Origin: RUG695 sp050943135
GTDB taxonomy: Bacteria > Planctomycetota > Planctomycetia > Pirellulales > Thermoguttaceae
DNA: 64,000 nucleotides
Direction of reading: 5' to 3'
Assembly: GCA_050943135.1 (NCBI GenBank)
Contig: JBMNOP010000007.1
Location: 119,737-183,736 of the forward strand
Shown here: positions 36,086 through 44,716 of the stretch, piece after piece
Position numbering within the stretch: position 1 is the first letter of the stretch
Layout of the letters: each line of letters starts with the position of its first letter
Notes under the pieces: generated by a model
Database searches by the model: none
Seen by the model: only the letters and a program-made list of their open reading frames with translations
Told to the model about the DNA's origin: nothing
Made by a program: the position numbers and the translations under genes

Positions 36086-36940
36086 TCACCCACGCCAAAC
36101 GCCCGAGAAGACTTCCCGCGCCGGACCGGTCATCATCACGTGTCCCGTTACCGCATCCCACTCCACATACAGATCGCCACCTCGCAGTCGGAGCGTTACC
36201 TCTCGGTCGGTTTTGCCGGCAAGGACCGCAGCGACAGCCGTGGCGCACGCGCCGGTCCCGCAAGCCATCGTCTCTCCGGTCCCCCGCTCCCAGACGCGCA
36301 TTTTCAGTTCGCCGCGGTTTAGAACCCGGGCGAACTCGACGTTCGTCCGGGCCGGAAACCGGGGGTCGGTTTCGATGGACGGCCCGAGGCCGAGAACCAA
36401 TTCGTCGGTTGGCTCTTCAACAAAGATCACGCAGTGGGGATTCCCCATCGAGACACACGTCACCCGCAGGTCGCGCCCGTCGAGCTCAAACGGCACCTCC
36501 ACCGCCGGGGCGCAAAAGTCGCCTGAAAGGGCGCGCAAGGTTGTCGGCACCTTTTCCGGCACAAGGATCGGCTTCCCCATATCGACACATACCCGTACAA
36601 CCTGCCCGTCGACGAGCTCCGAAACCAGGGTCAGGATCCCCGCGCCGGTTTCGATGTTCAGCGGAATGTTTCGGCAGATGTCGTGCTCGTAAACATATTT
36701 CGCCACACAGCGTATCGCATTGCCACACATCTCGCTCTCGCTTCCGTCCGGATTAAACATCCGCATGCGTGCGTCGGCCTTTTCGGAGGGGCAGATCAGA
36801 ACCAGGCCGTCACCTCCGATACCGAAATGCCGGTCGGAAACCTTTCCGGCAAGAGTCTCGGGGGGTTCGGGGAGCGTTTCCGAGAAGCAATCGACATAGA
36901 CGTAGTCGTTGCCCGCCCCTTCCATTTTCGTAAATTTCAT
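36086..36940 (-). CDS. dapF: Diaminopimelate epimerase
   Basis: 284 residues. It interconverts LL- and meso-diaminopimelate for lysine and peptidoglycan synthesis. The two catalytic cysteines are present in SEMCGNAIRCVAKY (residue ~72) and ETMACGTGACATAVAA (residue ~217), with the N-terminal signature FTKMEGAGNDYVYVD and the RHFGIGGDGLVLI and MFNPDGSE segments. The start ATG overlaps the cysA stop as ATGA (36937-36940), so it is translationally coupled to the sulfate transporter operon, which is not a common neighbourhood for dapF. A peptidoglycan role fits modern views that planctomycetes have a wall. Confidence 0.97.
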   Translation of the reverse strand: MKFTKMEGAGNDYVYVDCFSETLPEPPETLAGKVSDRHFGIGGDGLVLICPSEKADARMRMFNPDGSESEMCGNAIRCVAKYVYEHDICRNIPLNIETGAGILTLVSELVDGQVVRVCVDMGKPILVPEKVPTTLRALSGDFCAPAVEVPFELDGRDLRVTCVSMGNPHCVIFVEEPTDELVLGLGPSIETDPRFPARTNVEFARVLNRGELKMRVWERGTGETMACGTGACATAVAAVLAGKTDREVTLRLRGGDLYVEWDAVTGHVMMTGPAREVFSGVWRG

Positions 36941-38040
36941 GGGTAAACCTCTGAGTCTACCAGGTCAAAGACTCGGATGCTCGTCGGCGTGACGTAGCAG
37001 GTGTCCCCCTTGGCCAGTCGGAGCCGTTCGCTATCGTAGTGGCTGATTTCCGCCACCAGATTTTCGTTGTTTTCGGAATGAAGATCGACCCGCACATGCG
37101 CACCGGCAGAATGAATACGGTCGATCGTGGCCGGTAGGCAGAGCCGCCCCTCAATCGGCTTACGGACAATCTCCAAATCGTGCGGGCGGACGAAGATCGC
37201 CGCGGCGCCGTCGTCGGTCCGGTTCGACCGATTCATCACCATTTTGGCGGCGCGTCCGTGATGGTTGCCAATCTTCACCTGTCCTTCCCCGGCCATACGC
37301 CCATGGAACTGATTGACCTGCCCGAGGAAGTTCATCACAAATGCGGTCGCCGGCTGATGAAAGAGGTTATCGGGCGTATCGAACTGCTCGATTTTCCCGT
37401 TATTCATCACGGCCACGCGGTCGGCCAGCTCGAGCGCTTCGTCTTGATCGTGGGTCACGAAGACGCTGGTCAGATGAATTTCGTTGTGGAGACGGCGTAG
37501 CCAGCCACGCAATTCCATGCGCACCTTGGCATCGAGCGCGCCGAACGGTTCGTCGAGGAGAAGCACATTCGGTTCGACCGCCAGCGCCCGCGCCAGTGCC
37601 ACCCGCTGACGCTGCCCGCCGGAAAGTTGCGAGGGGAAGCGATCCGCCAGATTGTCGAGCTGAATCATATTTAGCAACTTCATCACCTTTTCGCGGATCT
37701 TCTCCTTCGGAAGGCGAACCTTGCGCGGCTTGACGGTCAACCCGAACGCGATGTTGTCGTAAACCGTCATGTGGCGGAACAGGGCATAGTGCTGAAAGAC
37801 AAATCCCACCCCACGGTCGCGAACCTTTTGCGTGCCGACATCGTGGCCGCTGAAAAAGATCGGGCCGCTGACCGGATCGGGGACTTCAAGACCGGCGATA
37901 ATCCGAAGGAGGGTCGTCTTCCCCGAACCGCTCGGCCCGAGAAGCGCGACCAGTTCCCCCGTATTGATTCGGATACTGACATCGTCGAGCGCTTTAAAGG
38001 TCCCAAACGATTTGACAATATGGCGAACTTCAATGCTCAT
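36937..38040 (-). CDS. cysA: Sulfate/thiosulfate ABC transporter ATP-binding protein
   Basis: 367 residues from the ATG at 38040 (MSIEVRHIVKSFG); the frame runs further upstream over cysW and that part is rejected. Walker A GPSGSGKTT, the Q-loop in FVFQHYALF, signature LSGGQRQRVALARAL, Walker B LLLDEPFGALD and the switch histidine in FVTHDQDEA are all intact. The C-terminal half is the regulatory TOBE-type domain of the CysA/MalK class (IFVRPHDLEIVRKPIEG). It energises sulfate uptake with the CysT and CysW permeases and CysP encoded just upstream. The end overlaps dapF by 4 nt. The start overlaps no gene: cysW stops at 38063. Confidence 0.95.
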   Translation of the reverse strand: MSIEVRHIVKSFGTFKALDDVSIRINTGELVALLGPSGSGKTTLLRIIAGLEVPDPVSGPIFFSGHDVGTQKVRDRGVGFVFQHYALFRHMTVYDNIAFGLTVKPRKVRLPKEKIREKVMKLLNMIQLDNLADRFPSQLSGGQRQRVALARALAVEPNVLLLDEPFGALDAKVRMELRGWLRRLHNEIHLTSVFVTHDQDEALELADRVAVMNNGKIEQFDTPDNLFHQPATAFVMNFLGQVNQFHGRMAGEGQVKIGNHHGRAAKMVMNRSNRTDDGAAAIFVRPHDLEIVRKPIEGRLCLPATIDRIHSAGAHVRVDLHSENNENLVAEISHYDSERLRLAKGDTCYVTPTSIRVFDLVDSEVYP

Positions 38041-38062
38041 TCTATCCCAAATCCCTCCGCCG

Positions 38063-38947
38063 TTAAGTTTCGTTGACGGCGACCGACATTTTCCACTCGG
38101 CAAAACATTTTAAAATCAGGGTGAAGATGGCCATCAGCGCCAGAAGAGTCGCCACGGCAAACGGAGCAGCCGGATCGGCATATCCCTGGTAGAGCGCGTT
38201 GATATGCAAGGGAAGCGTGTTCGTCTTCGGCGAGTTCCCCACAACAACCATCACGGCACCGAACTCCCCCATCGCACGGGCATTACAGAGGATCACCCCG
38301 TAGAGGAGCGCCCAGCGGATATTCGGCAGAGTCACACGCCAAAAGATGTGCCATCCCCGAGCCCCGAGCACACGCGCAGCCTGTTCCTCTTCGGTTCCCT
38401 GCGCCTGGATAACTGGAAGGACCTCTCGCACCACGAAAGGAAACGTTACAAAGATGGTAACGATCACCACACTCGGCGCAGCATAGAGGATACGGAATCC
38501 GTGGTCACGTAGCCAAAGCCCCAACGACGACGACGTGCCGAAGAGGAAAATGAAAAGGAGCCCCGCAATCACCGGCGAAATAGCAAACGGAATGTCGATC
38601 AGTGAGATCAAAACACTCTTGCCCCAAAAGCGAAACTTCCCGATACACCAGGCCGCACACAACCCGAAGATCAGGTTCGCGGGGACCGCAATAAGGGTCG
38701 CCAAAAGTGTCATCCGCAAGGCATTCATGGTGGCACGATCCGAAATGGCGCGGAAGAAAAACTGAACGCCGCTACGAAACGCCTCGTAAAAAATCGATAC
38801 CAGTGGCACGAAAAGGAAAAGCACCATAAAGATCACCGCAACGGCAATCAGAACCACCTGCACCCAAAATGGTTCGGTGGTGGAACGAAGGACCGATTCC
38901 CTGTGCGCATTGTATGCGCGGATAATTTGTTCTTCCTGTTCGGTCAC
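38063..38947 (-). CDS. cysW: Sulfate ABC transporter permease CysW
   Basis: 294 residues from the GTG at 38947, which has GGGAG 5 nt upstream inside the end of cysT; an ATG at 38974 lacks such spacing. It has six predicted helices and the ABC permease EAA-type loop (EEEQAARVLGARGWHIFWRV) preceding the CysW/CysT signature RAMGEFGAVMVVVGNSP. The first hydrophobic segment is VQVVLIAVAVIFMVLFLFVPL. With CysT it forms the heterodimeric channel for sulfate. Gene order cysP-cysT-cysW-cysA and tight spacing support the assignment over the related molybdate permeases. Confidence 0.94.
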   Translation of the reverse strand: MTEQEEQIIRAYNAHRESVLRSTTEPFWVQVVLIAVAVIFMVLFLFVPLVSIFYEAFRSGVQFFFRAISDRATMNALRMTLLATLIAVPANLIFGLCAAWCIGKFRFWGKSVLISLIDIPFAISPVIAGLLFIFLFGTSSSLGLWLRDHGFRILYAAPSVVIVTIFVTFPFVVREVLPVIQAQGTEEEQAARVLGARGWHIFWRVTLPNIRWALLYGVILCNARAMGEFGAVMVVVGNSPKTNTLPLHINALYQGYADPAAPFAVATLLALMAIFTLILKCFAEWKMSVAVNET

Positions 38948-38957
38948 GACATCTCCC

Positions 38958-39836
38958 TCAATCGGCCAGCGCAAACCGTCGGTTTGCCCAAACCTGAACC
39001 AGGTTGATCACCAACAAGATCCCGAACGAGACGGCGAGCATAACCAGCGCGACCGCCGATGCGGGAACCTGACCATTCTCTTCATAGAGTTTCGAAAGGA
39101 TCACACTCGACATAATTTCGGTCTTCCCGGGAATCATCCCCCCGATAAAGAGGACCGAACCGTATTCTCCGACCGCACGGGCAAACGCCATCGCAAAACC
39201 GGTAATGAGTGCTGGAGAGAGGGTCGGAAAAATAACGCGCCAAAAAGTCTGAAGCCGGTTCGCGCCGAGACTCGCCGAAACCTCTTCGAGTTCCCGGTCG
39301 ATATCGGTAATCGCCGGTTGAAGGGCACGTATCACAAAGGGAAGTCCGATAAAGATCAGCGCCAACGTCACCCCGATGGGAGTTCCTCGAATCGGAACCG
39401 GCAGGAACTGCCCGATCCATCCCTTTTCGGAATAGATCTGCGCCAGCGCGATCCCCGAGACGGCAGTCGGCAACGCGAACGGAAGATCGACCATCGCATC
39501 GAGAATCCGTCGGCCGATGAAGCGGTATCGAACCAGCACCCAGGCAACGATGAACCCCATCACGGCGTTGACAAGCGCTGCGGCCAGCGAGGCACTGAAG
39601 GTGAGCTTGAACGATTTGGCAACAAGATCGTTCTGCATGATGCGGCAGAAATCAGAGAACGTCAAGTGGCGTGTCGCCAGAAAGAGACCGGAAAGAGGAA
39701 TAAGCACCACGAGACTCAGGTAGGTAACCGTGAGCCCCATCGTCAGCTTAAAACCCGGAAGAACCGACCGCTCAACAAGATGAAAGCCGGGCGGCACAAT
39801 CGACACGAACTTTTTTCGACCTCCCTGTTTCGCCAT
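38958..39836 (-). CDS. cysT: Sulfate ABC transporter permease CysT (CysU)
   Basis: 292 residues, with six helices starting at FKLTMGLTVTYLSLVVLIPLSGLFL. The EAA loop is REIEE-like (DRELEEVSASLGANRLQTFWRV) and the family signature is RAVGEYGSVLFIGGMIPGKTE, characteristic of CysT. Segment DLPFALPTAVSGIALAQIY also matches sulfate permeases. It begins 6 nt after the cysP stop (39843), so the two are coupled. Partner of CysW in the membrane. Confidence 0.95.
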   Translation of the reverse strand: MAKQGGRKKFVSIVPPGFHLVERSVLPGFKLTMGLTVTYLSLVVLIPLSGLFLATRHLTFSDFCRIMQNDLVAKSFKLTFSASLAAALVNAVMGFIVAWVLVRYRFIGRRILDAMVDLPFALPTAVSGIALAQIYSEKGWIGQFLPVPIRGTPIGVTLALIFIGLPFVIRALQPAITDIDRELEEVSASLGANRLQTFWRVIFPTLSPALITGFAMAFARAVGEYGSVLFIGGMIPGKTEIMSSVILSKLYEENGQVPASAVALVMLAVSFGILLVINLVQVWANRRFALAD

Positions 39837-39842
39837 GAGCCG

Positions 39843-40949
39843 CTACTTTCCGCTGATCTCGGCCAGCATCTGATCGAAAAGCCCGTCGGAATTGAAATGT
39901 TTCCGCTGCGCGGCAATCCAACCGCCGAAGACGTCATCGACACTGAAGAAGCGGACTTCGGGAAATTGATCGCGGTTCTTCTCCATCACAGCCGGATCGC
40001 TCGGGCGAAAGTGATGCTTGGCGATCACTTCCTGCCCTTCCGGTTGATAGAGGTAGTTCAGATACTCGGTCGCAATTTCTCGCGTACCGCGGCGATCGAC
40101 CACGGCATCGACAATCGCCACCGGCGGTTCGCACTTGATACTGATTTCCGGAACAACGATTTCAAATTCATCGCTGCCCATCTGTTTCGCGAGGATCGCC
40201 TCATTTTCCCAAGCGAGGAAGGCGTCGCCGCGACCACGTTTGACGAAGTCGTCGGTCGCGTCACGCGCACCGGTCTGCATGCCCTGGGCAACGGCGTTGG
40301 CAAAAATCTTTTTCGTGAATTCGTAGGCGGCCTTTTCGGCTTCGGCCACACGTTCGGCATTCGCCGGGTCCTTGATGGAATCGATCCCGCCGAGGTCGGC
40401 CAGTTCATTATCGAGGGCATATCCCCAGAGCGCCAGGTAGTTCCAGCGAGCGCCGCCGCTCGTCTTCGGGTTCGGCGTCACGACCGCTACGTCCCCTTTG
40501 GTGAGGTCGTCCCAATTACGGATATTCTTCGGATTCCCTTTCCGAACCATAATCACAATGGTCGAGATATACGGGCAACTGTTGTTCGGGAATTGCTTTT
40601 GCCAGTCGGGGGAAAGGAGCCCGGGGCGGCCGTCTCGCTCGGCGGCGATGTCGTCGATATCAAAGGCCAGGGCCAGGGTCACGACGTCGGCCTCTTTTCC
40701 GCCGACACGCACAGCACGCGACTGGGCGCCGCTCCCGGCGTGGGTATCTTCGATGATGACCTTCTCACCGGTCATGCCGAACCAATGCTTTTCAAAGACT
40801 CTGCCGTATTCGGCATAGAGTTCGCGGGTCGGGTCATAAGAGACGTTACAGATCTCGGTGACTTTAACGGCATCTTTGTTCCCGTCACATCCCGAGAACA
40901 TCACGGCGAGAAGAACCAAGAAAAAACCTATTCGGAGTTTGTTGTTCAT
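39843..40949 (-). CDS. cysP: Sulfate-binding lipoprotein (CysP/Sbp family)
   Basis: 368 residues. The N-terminus is a lipoprotein signal peptide with lipobox FSGC (Cys 21), so the mature protein would be lipid-anchored facing the periplasm. Sulfate-binding protein motifs are clear: EICNVSYDPTRELYAEY, DTHAGSGAQSRAVRVGGKEADVVTLALAFDID, and VVTPNPKTSGGARWNYLALWGYA. CysP prefers thiosulfate and Sbp sulfate; the sequence does not separate them, so the symbol is by synteny. It is the first gene of the operon, 90 nt downstream of the promoter at 41039-41067. Confidence 0.93.
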   Translation of the reverse strand: MNNKLRIGFFLVLLAVMFSGCDGNKDAVKVTEICNVSYDPTRELYAEYGRVFEKHWFGMTGEKVIIEDTHAGSGAQSRAVRVGGKEADVVTLALAFDIDDIAAERDGRPGLLSPDWQKQFPNNSCPYISTIVIMVRKGNPKNIRNWDDLTKGDVAVVTPNPKTSGGARWNYLALWGYALDNELADLGGIDSIKDPANAERVAEAEKAAYEFTKKIFANAVAQGMQTGARDATDDFVKRGRGDAFLAWENEAILAKQMGSDEFEIVVPEISIKCEPPVAIVDAVVDRRGTREIATEYLNYLYQPEGQEVIAKHHFRPSDPAVMEKNRDQFPEVRFFSVDDVFGGWIAAQRKHFNSDGLFDQMLAEISGK

Positions 40950-41038
40950 CGAGTAATCATCCTTGTTTGTCGGCAGCCCCGCCCGCTGCTAAACCCCATC
41001 GGAACCCCACGCCTTTCGCGGGCCCCCGCACCGGGACG

Positions 41039-41067
41039 ATTTTACCTTTTTTTTCGCGGCGGCGCAA
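41039..41067 (-). promoter_or_regulatory. Promoter of the cysPTWA-dapF operon
   Basis: Minus strand TTGCGC (41062-41067), a 17-nt spacer containing A8, and TAAAAT (41039-41044). Leader about 80 nt; no obvious riboswitch in it. Confidence 0.65.
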
Positions 41068-41130
41068 GGTGAACCGGACCGTGTGAAACTCTCTGCGGGA
41101 AGGCCCACACGGGAAATTTCGAACAACAAT

Positions 41131-42585
41131 TTAAGATTTACGCGTTGCATCGATCTCATCTTTGGTGTCTTTCTCTTCCCGTCTCCGAAAGATCAATCGG
41201 ATCGGCACCTCACCGATCGGAAGCTCGTCGCGTAACACGCTCAAAAGAAATCGGCGGTAGTTGGCGGCAAACGCATCCGGCATGTTGCAGAACAAGACGA
41301 TCGTCGGCGGGGCAACATCGGCCTGTACCGCGTAATAGATCTTCGGCTTGCGGTGGTAGAAAAGCGGGGGCGGGTTATAATCCATCGCCACGGCGATGAT
41401 TTTGTTGAGCCGCGAAGTGGAAATCCTCATCCGATACTGCCGCTGCAGAATCCGCGCATGTTTCAGCAGACGGTCGACGTTCTTGCCGGTCATTCCGGTA
41501 ATGAACGCAATCGGCACATGCCAGCATTGTCCGAACGTCTCGCGCAGATAATCGCCCCAGCGGGAGGTCGGCATATGTGAAGCCATAAGGTCCCACTTGT
41601 TTACGACAAAGATCACGGGACGCATATGTTCTTCGATCAGGTTCACCAGCTGTTTGTCCATCTTGCTGATCCGCTGCGAACAATCGAAGAACATCAACAC
41701 GACATCGGCACGGCGGATACTCCGCTTGGCACGGGTCAGGCTGTAAAAGTCGAGGTCCGAGCCGATGCTCTTCCCCCGGATGAACCCGGGGGTATCAATC
41801 GCCACCACGACCTGTCCGTCCCACTCAAAACGGACATCGATGCAGTCGCGCGTCGTACCGGGAACATGACTCGCAATCACTCGCTCTTCATGGACCAGTG
41901 TGTTGATAAACGTACTCTTGCCAACATTTCGCCGCCCGACGATGGCAATTTTCATTGCGGGGTCATCAGCGCTTTCCCCGCGATCCTCGAACGCTGCGGG
42001 GGGAATCATCTTTTCGAGTGCTTCCATCAGGCGAACCCGGCCGATTTTCTGCCTGGCGCTGACTTTGATCATCTCCCACCCGAAAACGCGGAATTCCTCG
42101 GCGTTCTTTTCCTGCTTCTCATCGTCCGACTTGTTCACTGCCAGAAGGACCGGGATCGCCAGGGGGCGGAGTTTTTGGCAGATGATTTCGTCGAGCGGGG
42201 CGATTCCCGTCCGGGCATCGGTCACAAAAAGGATCATGTCGGCGGTTTCAAGCGCAATGTTGATTTGCGCCTCGACCTCTTCCGAAAGATCGTCTTTGTC
42301 GACGATCCCGATCCCGCCGGTATCAATCAGCTCGATATAGCGTGGCGAACTCGAAAGAACGGTTTCTTCTTTCGATATACCTGTTTCCGACACACTTCCT
42401 TCCGGGATATCCTCTTCCTTGGTCGGCGCGTCTTCATCGTCCAAGGCCAGGATAGCCGAGACGCGATCGCGCGTCACGCCGGCGACCGAATCGACAATCG
42501 AAATCTTCTCGCCGATCAGCCAGTTAAAAATACTCGATTTACCGACATTCGGACGGCCGACAATGGCGACTTTCGCTATACCCAT
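41131..42585 (-). CDS. der: Ribosome-assembly GTPase Der (EngA) with enlarged switch region
   Basis: 484 residues from the ATG at 42585, with AAGAGAG 6-7 nt upstream. Two tandem GTPase domains are followed by the KH-like domain. Domain 1: GRPNVGKSS, TRDR, DTGGIG, NKSD. Domain 2: GRRNVGKST, GTTRD, DTPG, NKWD. Between TRDR and DTGG of domain 1 there are about 45 residues instead of the usual 16-18; the extra stretch (DDEDAPTKEEDIPEGSVSET and following) is acidic and probably a disordered loop. The C-terminal segment (RMRISTSRLNKIIAVAMDYNPPP, KIYYAVQADVAPPTIVLFCN) is typical. Der acts in assembly of the 50S subunit. The upstream ketosynthase-like gene is insulated by a strong terminator. Confidence 0.96.
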   Translation of the reverse strand: MGIAKVAIVGRPNVGKSSIFNWLIGEKISIVDSVAGVTRDRVSAILALDDEDAPTKEEDIPEGSVSETGISKEETVLSSSPRYIELIDTGGIGIVDKDDLSEEVEAQINIALETADMILFVTDARTGIAPLDEIICQKLRPLAIPVLLAVNKSDDEKQEKNAEEFRVFGWEMIKVSARQKIGRVRLMEALEKMIPPAAFEDRGESADDPAMKIAIVGRRNVGKSTFINTLVHEERVIASHVPGTTRDCIDVRFEWDGQVVVAIDTPGFIRGKSIGSDLDFYSLTRAKRSIRRADVVLMFFDCSQRISKMDKQLVNLIEEHMRPVIFVVNKWDLMASHMPTSRWGDYLRETFGQCWHVPIAFITGMTGKNVDRLLKHARILQRQYRMRISTSRLNKIIAVAMDYNPPPLFYHRKPKIYYAVQADVAPPTIVLFCNMPDAFAANYRRFLLSVLRDELPIGEVPIRLIFRRREEKDTKDEIDATRKS

Positions 42586-42632
42586 CACACACTCTCTTGT
42601 TCCGTCGGACGTTTTTCCGGCACCCGACAGAC

Positions 42633-42670
42633 AAAAAAACCGCACCGGTAGCCAGAGTCCTCCGGTGCGG
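42633..42670 (-). terminator. Strong intrinsic terminator after the ketosynthase-like gene
   Basis: On the minus strand CCGCACCGG pairs perfectly with CCGGTGCGG, followed by T7. It separates the ketosynthase-like gene from der. Confidence 0.93.
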
Positions 42671-42689
42671 CGCTTCTCTCGTCCTAAGA

Positions 42690-43970
42690 TCAGCACATTT
42701 CGAAAATGACCGCGTCGGAGCGGCCCATGTTTGTCTGATTGATTTTAATAAACGCTTTTTTCTCGATCGGACGGGGAGCCTGAACCACGTTGATCGGGCA
42801 GTCGTCGGCAATCTTCGTACAGTTCAGCACCGCGGGAAGCATCCCGTTTTCCATCGCCAGAAGGGAGGCGGCCAGCTCCACTCCCCCGGTACCGCTTCCC
42901 AGATTGCCGAAATGTCCCTTGGCGGCATAGACCGGCAGATCCCCCAATGCTTCGGCGATCCCGGTGGCCTCGGCACGGTCGTCTTGAACGGTACCCATCC
43001 CGTCGGCATTAATGTGATCGAGATCGGCGGCGGTCATTCCCGCGTCTTTCAAAGCAGTCTTGATTGCAAAGGAAACCGAACCGGACTGAGCTGCCATTTC
43101 GTAGGAAGGGTCGGTCACACGAGAAAAACCGCGAAGCACGGCGATCGGCTTGGCGCCGCGGGCCTCGGCAAACTCTCGCGTCTCGAGAAGAAACGCGCCG
43201 CTCCCTTCCCCCGAAACGGTACCGCAACGTTCGGCATCGAACGGACGGGGAACCGAAGAGGGCTCGCAGGTCCACGGGGCAAGCCCGTAGGCATTGGCAC
43301 GCGAAAGGAATGAAGGATTCGTCCGATTCCCACAACCGCCGCAGAGCATCGCGTCGGCACGACCGTTTTCAAGGACGACGGCTGCTTCGATGATCGACGA
43401 GAGGGCCGCCGCGCGATCGAGGGTCGGCGAGTTGTTCGGCCCGCGCGCATCGAGTGCAATGCCGATATGACTGCTCGGCATATTCGGCAGATATTTGAGC
43501 ATCCAGAGAGGCATGATCTTTTCCATCGCCGCGTGTCCCCAGGTCGAGAAATCGTAGGTGCCCGAGGTCATTCCGGCACGAAACGCGTCGGCAAGCTCGG
43601 TAATATCGATGCCGATCAGATCGCAACCGAAGATCACACCAATCCGTTCCGGGTCGATCGTCTGCGCCGCGCCATCGGCACCGGTTGAAAGTCCCGACTT
43701 GGCAAATGCCATCATCGCGGCCACGAATCCTAATTGAATGTCGCGGCTCATTACCTTGATGTTCTTCCTGGGCTTTACATATTCTTTCGCCCGAAAATCG
43801 GGGGCTTCGGCCGTCAGCGGACGGTTCGGCTCGCCTTCGTCGACCTGCGAAGAGTATCCTACGCCGCTTTTGCCAGCGGTGAGCGCCGCCCAAAATTCTT
43901 CGGTTCCAACACCAATCGGAGAGATTAGATCATAAGCGGTTAAAACGATTTCTCTTTTCATAATATTCAT
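42690..43970 (-). CDS. 3-oxoacyl-ACP synthase homologue lacking the catalytic triad
   Basis: 426 residues with the full thiolase-fold layout of FabF/KAS II: N-terminal VLTAYDLISPIGVGTEEFWAAL, FGCDLIG, NMPSSHIGIALDARGPNNSP, ADAMLCGGCGNR, RPFDAERCGTVSGEGSGAFLLE and the C-terminal NVVQAPRPIEKKAFIKINQT. Aligned by eye to FabF without gaps around each site, the nucleophile Cys is Arg (SPTLDRAAALSS), the first His is Asp (NADGMGT against NAHGTST) and the second His is Asn (KGHFGNLGSGTGGVE against KSMTGHLLGAAGAVE); the Lys is kept. It should not condense acyl chains. It resembles chain-length-factor partners in principle, but no ketosynthase or ACP gene is nearby. Own promoter and terminator. Confidence 0.85.
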   Translation of the reverse strand: MNIMKREIVLTAYDLISPIGVGTEEFWAALTAGKSGVGYSSQVDEGEPNRPLTAEAPDFRAKEYVKPRKNIKVMSRDIQLGFVAAMMAFAKSGLSTGADGAAQTIDPERIGVIFGCDLIGIDITELADAFRAGMTSGTYDFSTWGHAAMEKIMPLWMLKYLPNMPSSHIGIALDARGPNNSPTLDRAAALSSIIEAAVVLENGRADAMLCGGCGNRTNPSFLSRANAYGLAPWTCEPSSVPRPFDAERCGTVSGEGSGAFLLETREFAEARGAKPIAVLRGFSRVTDPSYEMAAQSGSVSFAIKTALKDAGMTAADLDHINADGMGTVQDDRAEATGIAEALGDLPVYAAKGHFGNLGSGTGGVELAASLLAMENGMLPAVLNCTKIADDCPINVVQAPRPIEKKAFIKINQTNMGRSDAVIFEMC

Positions 43971-44003
43971 TCAGTGAAGGTTGTCCGTTCTGGTAAAACG
44001 CGC

Positions 44004-44018
44004 CGGTCGATTCGACCG
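44004..44018. promoter_or_regulatory. 15-bp perfect dyad in the leader of the ketosynthase-like gene
   Basis: CGGTCGA-T-TCGACCG, lying between the predicted start of transcription (near 44036) and the ATG. It could be an operator or a small RNA hairpin. Confidence 0.35.
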
Positions 44019-44042
44019 ACAGAGGGCCCTATCTCCGTGTTT

Positions 44043-44071
44043 ATTTTACATATTTGCCTCATCTTATCCAA
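44043..44071 (-). promoter_or_regulatory. Promoter of the ketosynthase-like gene
   Basis: Minus strand TTGGAT (44066-44071), 17-nt spacer, TAAAAT (44043-44048). Confidence 0.6.
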
Positions 44072-44077
44072 TACCGA

Positions 44078-44716
44078 TTATTCCCGCGCGACAAGCCTTT
44101 TCAGAACCTCATCGAGCAGGAGGCCGGCAACTTCATCGGGTGTCCCGGAGGCGTCGATCTTCAAAACATCGGCCCCTCGAGTGCTGTGGAGAAACCCGAG
44201 CGCCTCTCGATAGCCGGCTTCGACCTTCTTGTGGAACTCGAGCCCTTTGCGTTCAATCCGATCGAGCGGACGATTGATTCGGGCCATCCCGGCCTCGGCC
44301 GAGATGTCGAGCAGGATCGTCAGGTCGGGGAGCCGCCCCCGAACCGCGATTTCGCCGACGCGCATCACCTCTTCGAGGGGAAGCCCACCGGCGATCCCCT
44401 GGTAGACAAGGGTCGAAAGGAGAAAACGGTCGGCAACGACCACACTCCCCTTTTCGAGTGCCGGAATGATCGCCTCATGAACCATTTCGGCACGGGCCGC
44501 CATGAACAGGAGCATTTCGCTCCGAACCGAGATCGGCATCGTTCGGGTGTTCAGGAGGATCTCGCGCACTGCCTCACCAAGGCGGGTCGAACCCGGGTCT
44601 CGGCAGAGGAGAACAGAAAACCCTTTTTCTAAGAGCGCGTCGCGCAGACGCTCCGCCTGGAACGATTTTCCGGCGCCGTCACCACCGTCAATGGAGAGAA
44701 AAAAACCGCTGTCCAT
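44078..44716 (-). CDS. tmk: Thymidylate kinase
   Basis: 212 residues from the ATG at 44716, chosen for GGAGAGG 5 nt upstream and because this gives the family length; the open frame continues upstream to 44977. It phosphorylates dTMP to dTDP. The P-loop is IDGGDGAGKSFQAERL, the DRx motif is VVADRFLLSTLVYQG, and the dTMP-binding segment is LLCRDPGSTRLGEAVR. Segment DLTILLDISAEAGMARI precedes the LID-like RPLDRIERKGLEFHKKVEAGY. The predicted promoter at 44989-45017 would leave an unusually long leader of about 265 nt. Confidence 0.94.
   Translation of the reverse strand: MDSGFFLSIDGGDGAGKSFQAERLRDALLEKGFSVLLCRDPGSTRLGEAVREILLNTRTMPISVRSEMLLFMAARAEMVHEAIIPALEKGSVVVADRFLLSTLVYQGIAGGLPLEEVMRVGEIAVRGRLPDLTILLDISAEAGMARINRPLDRIERKGLEFHKKVEAGYREALGFLHSTRGADVLKIDASGTPDEVAGLLLDEVLKRLVARE

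Noticed and set aside
35856..36263. N-terminal extension of the rhomboid gene
   Set aside because: Arg-rich, no homology, and it contains the predicted promoter of the gene; the ATG at 35855 gives a normal rhomboid N-terminus.
38877..41072. 731-codon plus-strand open frame
   Set aside because: Antisense to cysP, cysT and part of cysW, which are unambiguous.
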